Shown: piece after piece, positions 53,630 through 63,726 of the stretch
Numbering within the stretch: the stretch's first letter is position 1
Layout of the letters: each line of letters starts with the position of its first letter
Position numbers and translations under genes: made by a program
Assembly: GCA_015060455.1 (NCBI GenBank)
Contig: SUYM01000013.1
Span: 1 to 64,000, forward strand
Length of the DNA stretch: 64,000 nt
Direction: 5' to 3'
DNA from: Bacteroidales bacterium
Lineage (GTDB): Bacteria; Bacteroidota; Bacteroidia; Bacteroidales; UBA932
Notes under the pieces: generated by a model
Databases searched by the model: none
What the model was told of the DNA's origin: nothing
The model's input: the letters and a program-made list of their open reading frames with translations, nothing else

Positions 53630-56600
53630 GAAATAACTCTATCGCATTTACTGAGACAGAATACAGGCAAAACCATAATAACAGCAATAAGTGAAACGAT
53701 CATTCCTCCGATAGTTCCTATGGCGAAATCGAACCAAAAGACTTCCTGCGGGCCGTCTATAAGGAAAGGTATCAATCCCAGAACCGTAGAAATTACTGTC
53801 AGCATTATAGGGTTTATCTTTCTACCGAGCGCCTTCACATAGCCGCGGATTCCTGTCAGTTCTGGATTATGTTGTATTACATCCTTATATGTCAACACTA
53901 AATATATTCCTGCATTCACGACAATTCCACATAGCATTACGAATGCCGCAAATCCGCCCTGATCAAAAGATAGATCGGACAAGCCAAAAGTCAGGAAAAG
54001 ACCTATGAATGAAATCGGAATCATAAATATTACAGCCAGCGGAAGGCGAAACGATTCAAAGATAATTGCCAGCATCACGAAAATAACTGCCACTATCAGG
54101 AATATCAGCCAGGCATACTTGTCTTTGTTCTCATCCCACCAGCCTCCTTGAGGGTTATAAGCCTTATAGCCTATCGGAAGTATTTCTTCGTTCATATGCT
54201 CTACAGCATTATTTATAACCTTGTTGGACAGTTCATAGCTTCCAATAAAGTCAAAACGCACACTTAGTTCATACGATTGATTATTTTTAGATATGGTAAC
54301 TCCAGATATTTTTTTTTCAATATTACCTATTTCTTGCAGAGGGACAGAGACATCTTCTACACAAACTGGAGTATGCAGAAAGTGCCAGTAGTCATATTTT
54401 TCTTTTTCAGATGATCGCAAAACCACCTCCGTCATTTCGCCTTCAGTGATGATAGATGATACGGAATTATCATATAATTGCGAAGCCAATGCTGAATAAT
54501 ACTGATATGGAGTGATATTCACTAAAGCCATTCTCTTGAAGTCATATGCCATATTAAGCTCGGTTTTGGGGCGCCCGTTCCATCCGGTTCCCCAAACCTC
54601 AGCTCCAGAGACTCGTCTATTCTTGGATATGTTTTCAATCAGATATTCTGCATATAGTTTAAGTTCCTGATAGTTGTAACCCCTGAGAGTTATTCCATGT
54701 GACTTATGATTTGTCACAATATTGTTATTAAATCCGTTATCGTCTATACCATAAATCAACCAGTTAGCACCACCAAAGTTTATAGCCATTGAGGTTACCA
54801 GAGACTTGAGTTGCAACGGAAATGCAGTGTCTTCATATTCCGGTTTGAATTCTACTATTATTGACGCATTATCATATGAAGATATTTTTGTTGTAAACAC
54901 CTTGATTTCATCAAACCCTGCAAGATAATTCTCCATTGATTTCACCACCTCATTCAACTGATGTACGGTACATCCTTCAAGCATTCCTGCTTTGATATGC
55001 AGAGTCTTCTGCTGAGGCTCACGATAGAAATTTGATCTATCTAATGCTCTATAGAATGCTCCAAAAGAAGATCCAGCGATTTTGTCTATTGCCTGTCTGT
55101 TGTCAGCATATGGTCTCCAGGATACAACTTTCTCCACCCCTTTCTGCCAGAGGTTCTTGTCCGTTTTCTTCTCCAACTGTGCGGAAGTCGGAAGCAGGCA
55201 AAGTGGCAAACCGAAAATAAGAATGAAAACGAAGATATAGACCCATCTGTGCCTTAGGCCCCATCCTATATATATTCTATAACTCTCTGCCCATCTTACC
55301 TGACGTCTGTGCTTTTTCATTGACGACACAGAAGCCGAAGTCTGCACCGGAAGATAATCCATCAGCGCCGGTATGAACAGCCAAGACACAAAAAGAGAAG
55401 CCACAAGATTAAGCGAAATGACCCAAATGAAGTCCTTCAGGTTTGCCTTCTCGCTCTCCGGCAGAAGGAGGACCATCAGCAGAGCCGCAATAGTTGTCCC
55501 CACGGCAGCGAGCAGAGAAGGAAATGCCTTCCTGTCGCGGAAATGGGCATAATGGTCTATCATCACGATAGTGGTATCTATCACTATACCCAGAGAAACG
55601 GTAATTCCAGCAAGGGTGTATATGTGGATGCTGATACCGGCAAAGGCATAAATTGCAAGTGCAATCAGCAGATTTACAGCAAGAGTCAGGACTATTATGA
55701 GCATATATCTCCACGAACGACTCACTGCAAAGACAAACAGCAGAAGAATCAGCAGGCATAGTCCTGTACGAAGATATATCTTATCAAGCTCTCCCGACAC
55801 ATATTCGGATGAATCGTATGCTATGCTCGCGGTTATCTCTTCCGGAAATTCACGTTGCAGTTTCAGCATTGTCTCGCGGACATCTTTTGTCACGGTTAAG
55901 AGATTGACGTCTCCAGCTACTCCAACAGAGAGGGTGATGGTGTTAAGTCCGTTGACTCTGTAGTATGATTCTGGGAGCGACTCCTGATATTTCCAGTCCG
56001 CAACATCTCGCAGATGAACGATTCTTCCCTCTGAATTCTTCACAGGGATGCTTCCAAAATCCTCTCCTTCATTCATAGAGGCAAGCCTTACGGCCATAGT
56101 TTCACTCCCAGCCTCGGATATTCCTATCAAAGTCTCGGAATATGCGTTACGGAATGCTTCTGCGATATCAGATGGGTTCACCCCGGCAGACGCAGTCTTG
56201 GCTGCATCAAAGGTTATCACCCAATGGTATGGAGTCACACCATAAAGCGACACGTTGTCAACACCCTTTACAGCGGAAATGTCCGGCATGACGTGCTCGC
56301 GGACATACCTCTCTATCTCCTGTGAAGGCAAGCTGCCTTTTATAAGATAGGACATTGCAGTTGTAACCCTTTGTCCTTGGGCATTATGAGAGATTGATGG
56401 GTATGATACATCGTCTGGTAGGTCCGGGTATATGTATCTGATTGCCGAAGCAATTTCAAGACGAGCCACAGACAAGTCTGTCCCTCTCCCAAATTTTGCC
56501 CTTACTCGCCCTCGTCCAAGATACGAATCCGATGACACTTCCGTGACACCTTCTACACGTGAGATCACCCCTTCCAATTTTGATGTAACTTCAGACTCTA

Positions 56601-56763
56601 CAATTTCAGGAGATGCTCCCGGATAAGAAAACGATATAGTTACAGTTCTACTGGCAGAAGATGGTTTATACTGAATATTCAGCATAGGAAGCGATACTAT
56701 GCCGATCACCGACAGCACAGCCATCACTAACAATACTGAGAATGATGAAATCTTTCTACTCAT
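53626..56763 (-). CDS. RND-family efflux pump, second of two
   Basis: 1045 residues from MSRKISSFSVLL; the longer frame upstream lies inside the neighbouring gene. It has the usual two halves, each with one helix plus five (first half about 8-28, 325-480; second about 520-545 and 865-1030), and large periplasmic domains. In helix 4 the first proton-relay Asp is kept (GIVIDTTIVMIDH) while the second is Thr. Helix 10 reads LCGIVVNAGIYLVL. It is clearly distinct from the first pump and diverges more from the standard HAE1 type. It overlaps that gene by 8 bases and the next by 4. The substrate is unknown; operon context suggests peptide or lipid export. Confidence 0.9.
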   Translation of the reverse strand: MSRKISSFSVLLVMAVLSVIGIVSLPMLNIQYKPSSASRTVTISFSYPGASPEIVESEVTSKLEGVISRVEGVTEVSSDSYLGRGRVRAKFGRGTDLSVARLEIASAIRYIYPDLPDDVSYPSISHNAQGQRVTTAMSYLIKGSLPSQEIERYVREHVMPDISAVKGVDNVSLYGVTPYHWVITFDAAKTASAGVNPSDIAEAFRNAYSETLIGISEAGSETMAVRLASMNEGEDFGSIPVKNSEGRIVHLRDVADWKYQESLPESYYRVNGLNTITLSVGVAGDVNLLTVTKDVRETMLKLQREFPEEITASIAYDSSEYVSGELDKIYLRTGLCLLILLLFVFAVSRSWRYMLIIVLTLAVNLLIALAIYAFAGISIHIYTLAGITVSLGIVIDTTIVMIDHYAHFRDRKAFPSLLAAVGTTIAALLMVLLLPESEKANLKDFIWVISLNLVASLFVSWLFIPALMDYLPVQTSASVSSMKKHRRQVRWAESYRIYIGWGLRHRWVYIFVFILIFGLPLCLLPTSAQLEKKTDKNLWQKGVEKVVSWRPYADNRQAIDKIAGSSFGAFYRALDRSNFYREPQQKTLHIKAGMLEGCTVHQLNEVVKSMENYLAGFDEIKVFTTKISSYDNASIIVEFKPEYEDTAFPLQLKSLVTSMAINFGGANWLIYGIDDNGFNNNIVTNHKSHGITLRGYNYQELKLYAEYLIENISKNRRVSGAEVWGTGWNGRPKTELNMAYDFKRMALVNITPYQYYSALASQLYDNSVSSIITEGEMTEVVLRSSEKEKYDYWHFLHTPVCVEDVSVPLQEIGNIEKKISGVTISKNNQSYELSVRFDFIGSYELSNKVINNAVEHMNEEILPIGYKAYNPQGGWWDENKDKYAWLIFLIVAVIFVMLAIIFESFRLPLAVIFMIPISFIGLFLTFGLSDLSFDQGGFAAFVMLCGIVVNAGIYLVLTYKDVIQHNPELTGIRGYVKALGRKINPIMLTVISTVLGLIPFLIDGPQEVFWFDFAIGTIGGMIVSLIAVIMVLPVFCLSKCDRVIS

Positions 56764-59700
56764 CTTTTCTTCTGTATATCGAATAATAGAGCGCCGGAAG
56801 CACAAACAGGCTCACAAGAGTTCCAATGGTCATACCCACAATGATCACAATTGACATCGGATATTGGAGGTCATCACCCATATTGCCTCTGCTGAGGAAC
56901 GGGCAAACAGCCAAAATCGTCGTAAGCGAAGTCATTATGATTGCCTTCCGCCTTCGGCTACTAGCCTCGGTCACGGCCTGTCTGAGCGCATAGCCTTCCT
57001 TCCTCATCCTGTTTATCGTGTCTATCTTCAGAATCGAGTCGTTGATCACGATTCCACATATGACTACAAGACCGATCATCGACATCAGATTGATGCTTAA
57101 CCCCATAACCCACAGGACAATCAGTGAAGCGAACACATCCACGACTATCTCAGACAAGATTATCACCGGCTGAAGGAGCGACTCAAATTGGGAAGCCAGA
57201 ATCAGATATAGCAGCACAACAGCAATAATCAGGACCAGCATGAGTTCCAACACCATCTTCCTGTTCGAGAACCACGAGCCACTATAACTCACCTCATATC
57301 CGTCATTTTCGCCAACCACGGAATTCACAATTGCCATCACTTCAGGGACATTATCCACATCCAGAGAGACGGGATAATAGTTACCCTCTGCCCCGGACAC
57401 AACGGTCTTGAAATCCGCCATATAAGTTTGACGCATAAGTACCGAAACAGGAATCCTTACACCATCCTTGACAATAAATTTCTCCGAAAGAATTTCAGCA
57501 AGGCTTCCTGCGTCATCTCCGGTAAGCACGGGGATCGTTCTTGCCCCCTGAACAATCGAGAACAATCTGTTTTCATTAAGGGAATTCCTGAGAACAGATG
57601 ACAACTCCAAATATGACACATCATACAATGTCATCATCTGCGGATCTGCAATGAAAAGCGCATCGGTCTTTACCGGAACATCCTCAATATGCACTCCCGG
57701 CAGTTTAGCGCGAAGTTTCCCCAGCAACCCACGTAATCCTTCTACCTCAAGACGCGGAAGCGATGCTGGTCTTATCCTTGCGACCAGCGGAGCCTCGCTT
57801 TCGGCGAAAACAGCATCAAAGATATTGCCCGAGACTTCAAACCCATATACAGCAGAAGGATATTTCTCTGAAACGGCCTTTGCCAAAGCAGTCTTTACTT
57901 CTTCGACAGTCTTCATATCCTCGCAGTTCACATAGATTGAGGTTTCTCCGGTTCCAAGTTCACCGCTATGACCGAGGATGAACCTCTGCATTCCCACCAT
58001 TGAGGTGGTCTGAAGGCATTCATTCCGGATCATATTCTCCAGAGATGCTACTCTGCGTTCATTCTCCCAAATGCTTATCTGCTCGTTCCAGTCGATGGTC
58101 ATTATAGTCTCCGTATAGGTCATCTCCGGAAGTCTTTCCTTTGGCATCAGTGCAAAACAAACCACGGCTCCCACCACGGACACTGCAAGAATGCTCCACG
58201 CCACGACTCTATGCTCTATGAACCATCCCATTATTTTCTCGTCCCATCTGCGGAGCGGTTCATCAAAGGATATGCGCTCAAGCAGAGGATTGGCACGGAA
58301 GGACGGAAGCTTGCGATACCACCAATAGTAATAGACAGGTATCACAGTAAGTGTGACCACATAGGATGTCAGCAGGACAATTGTCACAGCCATCGCCTGG
58401 TCGAAGAAGAGTTCGCCGGCGATTCCGCTGACGAAGATCAAAGGAATGAAAACCGCACACGTAGTAAGTACAGAACTGAGCATCGGTCCTGCGACCTCCT
58501 TGGTGCCTTCAATCACAGCATCCCGCAAAGCCTCTCCTCGCTGCCATCTTCCAGTGATGTTATCTACAAGGACGATGGTATTGTCCGCCATCATTCCCAC
58601 TCCCAGAAGAAGGCCTGAAAGAGATATTATGTTGATGGAAAGCCCCATCACGTAAAAAACGGCCATCGAAAATATCAACGCAACAGGCATCGTCAGAGAC
58701 ACAAGTGCAGGAGAACGGAAGTCCTTCATAAAGAAGAATATCACAAGACAGGCAAGAATAACTCCTACCATGATGTTCTGCACAAGATTGTTGATCGAAT
58801 ATTCCAGCAACTGGGTCTGGTCTCGGGTAACAGTAAACTTTATCTCCGGATACTCATTTGAGAAGTTTCCCATCATTGTATCCATACTTCTTCTCAAAGC
58901 GGACATTCTTGCATCGTTCTGCTTGATCACTGCCATACACACTGACCTTTTCCCGTCAGAGCGGACAAGTCCGGTCTTCTTGCCCGGTTGCTGCTGAACG
59001 CTTGCAATATCCTTTATCTGCATCACCCTGTCCCCGGTCCTGAACCAGATGTTCGCAATATCCTCGCAGGCGGCGACGCTAGAAAGGAACTTTACATTAT
59101 ACCTATACTGGCCGTCGTGGATGGTAAGCGATCCGAGATGGATGTTTGACGAATTTACGATATTCTCGAACTGAGCCTGAGTCAGTCCCAACTGATCCAG
59201 CTTCCTCTGGTCAGGGATTATCATTATCTGATCATCGATATAACCGCTTATATCCACCATAGCCACCTCTTCCTGCTGTTCCAGACGCTTGCATATCACG
59301 TCCTGCGCAAAGCGGCTCATCTGATTGAATGCCTCTTCGGTATCCTCTACAGGAGTCAGATTTATGTAGAACGCAGGAATATCGGTAGCGCTGGCTTTCA
59401 ACACCTTAGGACGGTCTATATCAGGAAGGACAGACATACATCTGTCGATCTTCTCATTCACCTCCACAAACACATAGTCCATGTCAGATCCGTGACTGAA
59501 TCTAAGTCTGATAGTGCCGAATCCGTCTCTGGACTCGGTAGTGATCTCTTCCACTCCGTTCACCTGCATCAGTTGTTGACGTAGCGTCTTTATGACGCTT
59601 TCATCCATCTCTCGTGCAGACATCTGAGAAGAAACCGCCTGAATGGTTATGTAAGGAATATCCATATCCGGAATCAACGACACAGGCAGAAGTCTCATGC

Positions 59701-59776
59701 TCACAATACCGAGCACGACCACCACCAGCATCATCATAGTCACGGAAATCGGTCTATCCAACAGGGTCTTCAGCAT
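56756..59776 (-). CDS. RND-family efflux pump, first of two
   Basis: 1006 residues, HAE1-like. It begins MLKTLLDRPISVTMMMLVVV and has both six-helix bundles (first half about 10-30, 335-480; second about 525-545 and 850-1000). Helix 4 carries GMMADNTIVLVDN (first relay Asp kept, second changed to Asn, as in many HAE1 pumps), and helix 10 has CGIVINDSILKID. RND pumps use the proton gradient to push substrates from the periplasm or inner membrane out through a TolC channel. It follows the adaptor gene by 4 bases. Confidence 0.95.
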   Translation of the reverse strand: MLKTLLDRPISVTMMMLVVVVLGIVSMRLLPVSLIPDMDIPYITIQAVSSQMSAREMDESVIKTLRQQLMQVNGVEEITTESRDGFGTIRLRFSHGSDMDYVFVEVNEKIDRCMSVLPDIDRPKVLKASATDIPAFYINLTPVEDTEEAFNQMSRFAQDVICKRLEQQEEVAMVDISGYIDDQIMIIPDQRKLDQLGLTQAQFENIVNSSNIHLGSLTIHDGQYRYNVKFLSSVAACEDIANIWFRTGDRVMQIKDIASVQQQPGKKTGLVRSDGKRSVCMAVIKQNDARMSALRRSMDTMMGNFSNEYPEIKFTVTRDQTQLLEYSINNLVQNIMVGVILACLVIFFFMKDFRSPALVSLTMPVALIFSMAVFYVMGLSINIISLSGLLLGVGMMADNTIVLVDNITGRWQRGEALRDAVIEGTKEVAGPMLSSVLTTCAVFIPLIFVSGIAGELFFDQAMAVTIVLLTSYVVTLTVIPVYYYWWYRKLPSFRANPLLERISFDEPLRRWDEKIMGWFIEHRVVAWSILAVSVVGAVVCFALMPKERLPEMTYTETIMTIDWNEQISIWENERRVASLENMIRNECLQTTSMVGMQRFILGHSGELGTGETSIYVNCEDMKTVEEVKTALAKAVSEKYPSAVYGFEVSGNIFDAVFAESEAPLVARIRPASLPRLEVEGLRGLLGKLRAKLPGVHIEDVPVKTDALFIADPQMMTLYDVSYLELSSVLRNSLNENRLFSIVQGARTIPVLTGDDAGSLAEILSEKFIVKDGVRIPVSVLMRQTYMADFKTVVSGAEGNYYPVSLDVDNVPEVMAIVNSVVGENDGYEVSYSGSWFSNRKMVLELMLVLIIAVVLLYLILASQFESLLQPVIILSEIVVDVFASLIVLWVMGLSINLMSMIGLVVICGIVINDSILKIDTINRMRKEGYALRQAVTEASSRRRKAIIMTSLTTILAVCPFLSRGNMGDDLQYPMSIVIIVGMTIGTLVSLFVLPALYYSIYRRKDE

Positions 59777-59780
59777 AACC

Positions 59781-60860
59781 TTATTTCTTTAACTGTACCT
59801 TTGAACCGTCAGCAAGATTAAGATTACCCTTGACGATTACTTTGTCTCCGTCATTGAGTTTAGCGCCCCTGTCTGCATTGGCCGTAACTACATGTGAATC
59901 TCCGTTAGAACGGATAATATTCACGTATGTCCAGTGTGCGACACCATCGTCAGTATAAGTGAAGAGCACATCTAGATTGTCACGCACAACTACGGCATTT
60001 CTCGGTACCACCAACTGTCTCGGAATCATGCGTTCTACGATCACCTTCACATTCATTCCATCAATCAACGAACCGTCATTACGGACTGTAGCACGGACCG
60101 CAATCTGACCGTTCTTATCGACTGTCGGGTTTATCTCGCTGACCTTGCCTGTAACTGACTTCGACGGATCAGCAAAAGGAATCACCTTCACCTGAAGCCC
60201 TTTCTCCAGAAATGCATATTCTGATTCCATTACCGAGAAATCCACATCAAGGCTGCTGTCGTCAATCACTGTGCAGAACGGATCAACAGTTATCCTGTCG
60301 TACTCCTTCAGTTTCAAATCTGCGACTTTTCCACTGTATGGAGCCTTTAGAACGGCCCCCTCAAAGTCCAGTCGGGCTCTTTCCAGACTGTTCTTTGCAG
60401 AAGTATAGCCCGAACGCATCTTTGCCATAGCAAGAACCTTCTGAGGTACGCCTGCAGTATCCTTGGCAGCATAACCCTGACCGGCAAGCACATCGTAAAG
60501 TTCCAGTTCCGCCTTTCCCAAAGCAATCTGAGCAGCCTCCATAGAAAGTTTGAGATCAGGTCTGTCAAGTTCCGCAATCACGCTTCCTGCAGACACCTTT
60601 CCCCCATTGACCACATTCAACTCCGACACGATGCCACTGCTTCCAAAAGACAGAGAAGCCCTGCGTCCGGCCTTAAGTTTTCCGTTTGACAGCAACTGAT
60701 GGGCAAAGTCCGTCCTCTTCAAAGTAATGACTTCCACCTCATTTATCCCCGGCATGGCAACGATCTTTCCATCCTTAAACTCATCTGCAGAAGGATTCCC
60801 ACAGGCTGTGATTGCCATTGTCGTACACATGACGACCATTATATTCAAAAACTTTCTCAT
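59781..60860 (-). CDS. RND periplasmic adaptor (membrane fusion protein), lipoprotein
   Basis: 359 residues with a lipobox (AITACGNP, Cys20). Family regions: barrel-sandwich start RRASLSFGSSGIVSELNVVN with GGKVSAGSVIAELD, a short helical hairpin (about 100-165), the second lipoyl half (GAVLKAPYSGKVADLKLKEY), a beta-barrel domain (VIPFADPSKSVTGKVSEINP) and the membrane-proximal domain to the end. It bridges the RND pump and the outer channel. It is the only adaptor for two pump genes. Confidence 0.93.
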   Translation of the reverse strand: MRKFLNIMVVMCTTMAITACGNPSADEFKDGKIVAMPGINEVEVITLKRTDFAHQLLSNGKLKAGRRASLSFGSSGIVSELNVVNGGKVSAGSVIAELDRPDLKLSMEAAQIALGKAELELYDVLAGQGYAAKDTAGVPQKVLAMAKMRSGYTSAKNSLERARLDFEGAVLKAPYSGKVADLKLKEYDRITVDPFCTVIDDSSLDVDFSVMESEYAFLEKGLQVKVIPFADPSKSVTGKVSEINPTVDKNGQIAVRATVRNDGSLIDGMNVKVIVERMIPRQLVVPRNAVVVRDNLDVLFTYTDDGVAHWTYVNIIRSNGDSHVVTANADRGAKLNDGDKVIVKGNLNLADGSKVQLKK

Positions 60861-60958
60861 CTTGCTGTCATTTCAATGTATATTTAATAATTGCTGCTCC
60901 TTCCTTGTAAATAACTTTATCATATTCTGCCTGAGACGAACTGTTCACGTATCCCACC

Positions 60959-61954
60959 TTAGTCCTTGAAATAGTGATAATATAAGATGTTGGCTTGATT
61001 TGTATTCATACCATATAAAAGGTCATTTGCGTTATCTATTACAAAAACATTTATATATTTATCCAACAAAATACGTTTCCTGAGATTTCCCTCCCAATCA
61101 AACACATGAATTTCCGGTAAAATATCTTCATTAAAAGATCCATTAAAACAAAGCGCATAGATATTATCATTGTAAATACATGGGTAAGAGCCATAGGCTA
61201 TATGATTTTCCTTTTCTCCAGGCTTGTATCTACGAAAAGTATTTGGCACACGCACATCTACATCTATTGTGTTCTCCTCATTTATATCCAATATTCTAAT
61301 CTTTCTAAAATTTGCATACAAACTGGCGACTTTATTCTCCGTAGGATGTTTTAGAATATGCTTTATGTAAGTGAATGCCTTCATCTCCCCATTATAGTCA
61401 CCCCATTCCGGATACGCACACAAATACTCCGGCTCATTGTCAGTATATTTATATAAAATGAACTCGGCATCCTCGTTGGCAAGATTCATAGACAAATAAC
61501 CATTTTCTACAAATATTCCATTCTGCGGATGCTTCCGAGTATTTATCTTTGATGACGACAAAATATTAATTTTATCTCCATCAACAACCACCTCCTTCTT
61601 TAGTCCTCCTACATCCATGCATACAAATCCCTCATTGGTTCCAACTATACTTCTAGCATCAATATGCATAAATTCATTTGGTCCTCTTCCTTTTATACCA
61701 ATATTAGTATAATGCCCTGAAAGTGGATCACTGAATATTGAAAACAAGGTATCGCCTTCACACTGATATACAACTAAATTATCACCTTGCATAAACATCT
61801 TTGCGGGCATCAGCATTTCTCGTGACAAATCTATTTCATGCAGCGAAACTTCACTTGTCACTTCTGCATTTTCAACTATTCGAACGTTTGTCCGATTGCA
61901 GCAAACAAAAATTACCAAAAGGAAGGGTAAAGATATTTTTATAACAGTATTCAT
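60959..61954 (-). CDS. 6-bladed beta-propeller lipoprotein (NVEALA-associated)
   Basis: 331 residues from the ATG at 61954, which overlaps the NVEALA stop as ATGA; an ATG three codons earlier is weaker. The lipobox is FVCCNR. The body has repeated propeller-like blades: GDTLFSIFSDPLSGHYTNIG, IKGRGPNEFMHIDARSIVG, PCIYNDNIYALCFNGSF and IHVFDWEGNLRKRILLDKYI. The GRGPNEF motif is common to the 6-bladed propeller lipoproteins that accompany NVEALA genes in Bacteroidales. Their function is unknown; binding or presenting the peptide at the surface is an inference. The gene is AT-rich. A 98-base gap follows before the adaptor. Confidence 0.8.
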   Translation of the reverse strand: MNTVIKISLPFLLVIFVCCNRTNVRIVENAEVTSEVSLHEIDLSREMLMPAKMFMQGDNLVVYQCEGDTLFSIFSDPLSGHYTNIGIKGRGPNEFMHIDARSIVGTNEGFVCMDVGGLKKEVVVDGDKINILSSSKINTRKHPQNGIFVENGYLSMNLANEDAEFILYKYTDNEPEYLCAYPEWGDYNGEMKAFTYIKHILKHPTENKVASLYANFRKIRILDINEENTIDVDVRVPNTFRRYKPGEKENHIAYGSYPCIYNDNIYALCFNGSFNEDILPEIHVFDWEGNLRKRILLDKYINVFVIDNANDLLYGMNTNQANILYYHYFKD

Positions 61955-62232
61955 CGCATGCATTTTTGATTTACATTTGATGCAGAGGATACTTTTTTGA
62001 TTGTACAGTCAAAACAATCACGAACCTCCAAATATAAAGAAGGATCATAGTTATCATTGTCCACCTTCCAGCAGTCAACGTAACCATCTGTACCTATTTC
62101 ATTTCGGGCCAAAGCTTCAATGTTTGCGTGAAATAAAGAATCGGACCGATTACTTTTAACAAGCAAAGCAATAGCAATAACATTACATAAAAGTACAGTA
62201 GTAGCGACACAAGCATAAATTCTTTTCATCAT
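61951..62232 (-). CDS. NVEALA-family peptide precursor
   Basis: 93 residues. A hydrophobic N-terminal segment (about 4-25) is followed by the family motif as ANIEALARNE (residues 36-45), the position where NVEALA proteins carry N-V-E-A-L-A. The rest is a small cysteine-containing domain with Cys54, Cys73, Cys76 and Cys91, able to form two disulfides. NVEALA proteins are short, secreted and of unknown function. The gene is preceded by TolC (21-base gap) and overlaps the propeller gene by 4 bases. Cleavage near the motif by the operon's S26 peptidase would release a peptide of about 50 residues; this is an inference. Confidence 0.82.
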   Translation of the reverse strand: MMKRIYACVATTVLLCNVIAIALLVKSNRSDSLFHANIEALARNEIGTDGYVDCWKVDNDNYDPSLYLEVRDCFDCTIKKVSSASNVNQKCMR

Positions 62233-62253
62233 ACGATAATTTTAAATTAAACA

Positions 62254-63726
62254 TTAGTCTATCATTTCTTTAACATCAAGATTCAGATTACTTCCCTTGA
62301 TGAAATCATAAAGGGTATATTGTCTCAAAGTGTAATAGTAATCCCAGAAGTTGCTCACATCTGTGATATATTTCCGGAGGGCAGTATTGTTTTCCAACTG
62401 AGCGGTATTAAGTTCCATCACGCTTGCCTTGCCGCTACGGAACTTCTCCATCATAAGTTCATACCTCTCCTGGGCAATCAGCATCGCCCTTTTAGATACA
62501 GAACACTGATGTCTCTGATTATTGAACTGTCCTACTGCAGTAAATATCTTACGACGGAAATCATTCTCTGACTGCTGCACCTGAGCCCTCACAACTTCCT
62601 GTGCCGCCTTGGCCTTCTGCACCTTACCCTTACCAAGTCCCCAATCAAAGATCGGCACACTGAAAGACAGACCAACAACCTCCTGATCAAGCAGATCAGA
62701 ATACACTCCACCGAAATCCGGAGCTGTCTGAGATAATCCGAAACGTGCATTCAGAGACATAGATATCCCTCTCGATGCTTTAGCCTGTGCAACAGCCGCC
62801 TCAGCATTCAGAAGATTGATCTCATTATTCAGACTGAAGGTTGAATTCTCCAAAGCCTTAGCCATTACCAAATCATAATCAATATACACATCCGGAAGAT
62901 TCGTCTCCAGCACAGGTGTTATCTCATAAGACTCATCGTATCCAAGAACGGAGTTCAACACCATCTGAGCCTCACGGACAGCAACAGAGGTTTCATTAAT
63001 GGATATACTGTCATTGAGGACACGCAGTTCCAACTGCAGGAGTTCATCTCTGGTCACTGAGCCCAACGCCTGACGTTCCCTTGCCACACTCAGCATCTTT
63101 CCTGTATTAGTATAGTTACTGGTAGCAATCTCATAGTTCATCCTTGCTAGAATCAGCGAATAATATGCTCGCACAGTATTAATGGTAATCTGTTCCATAG
63201 ACTCCAGATACTGTCTCTTTCCCTTCTCATACTCCTTTGGCTCAATCTTCTTGTCCCACTTGAACTGATTGTATGTAAAGAGGGGCTGATGATACGATAT
63301 CGTGATAGGCTGCGAATACCAGGTAAGACTTTTATCCATACCGAACTGATCAATACGGGACAGATCGGAATAAACTGACAGAGTGCCACCTGTGAATGTC
63401 AGATTCTGCTTCACTTGTATGCCTATACTATTCTGAAGGTTATATGAATTCACATACTGGAAACTACCGTCCTCATAACTCTGAATTAAAGTCAGCGACC
63501 TGTCGAAGTTCATAAGCCCTCCGTACAGATTGAACGACGGCAACCGGCTTGCTCTATATGAGCGATATGCCCAATATGTTGAAATAAAGGACTGTTTGGC
63601 TTCCTTAGCCTCAACCGACTGAGTACGGGAAATGGAAATAGCCTCTGCCATAGATACTGTTTGTGCATCTATGCCAGGCAAAAATGATAACCACAGACCA
63701 ATTGATATAACTAAAAGTTTTTTCAT
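62254..63726 (-). CDS. TolC-family outer-membrane channel
   Basis: 490 residues with a signal peptide (SFLPGIDAQ). TolC repeats are visible: the N-terminal half begins VSMAEAISISRTQSVEAKEA, with strand YRASRLPSFNLYGGL; the second half has EAAVAQAKASRGISMSLNAR and the long coiled helices FRRKIFTAVGQFNNQRHQCS and ELMMEKFRSGKASVMELNTA. It forms the outer-membrane exit duct for the RND pumps. The start overlaps the signal peptidase stop by 4 bases (ATGA). Confidence 0.93.
   Translation of the reverse strand: MKKLLVISIGLWLSFLPGIDAQTVSMAEAISISRTQSVEAKEAKQSFISTYWAYRSYRASRLPSFNLYGGLMNFDRSLTLIQSYEDGSFQYVNSYNLQNSIGIQVKQNLTFTGGTLSVYSDLSRIDQFGMDKSLTWYSQPITISYHQPLFTYNQFKWDKKIEPKEYEKGKRQYLESMEQITINTVRAYYSLILARMNYEIATSNYTNTGKMLSVARERQALGSVTRDELLQLELRVLNDSISINETSVAVREAQMVLNSVLGYDESYEITPVLETNLPDVYIDYDLVMAKALENSTFSLNNEINLLNAEAAVAQAKASRGISMSLNARFGLSQTAPDFGGVYSDLLDQEVVGLSFSVPIFDWGLGKGKVQKAKAAQEVVRAQVQQSENDFRRKIFTAVGQFNNQRHQCSVSKRAMLIAQERYELMMEKFRSGKASVMELNTAQLENNTALRKYITDVSNFWDYYYTLRQYTLYDFIKGSNLNLDVKEMID

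Noticed and set aside
60868..60957. A 29-codon GTG-start frame between the propeller and adaptor genes
   Set aside because: It has no ATG, no signal and no clear start context; its frame runs back into the propeller gene out of phase. It could be a remnant, but the support is too weak.
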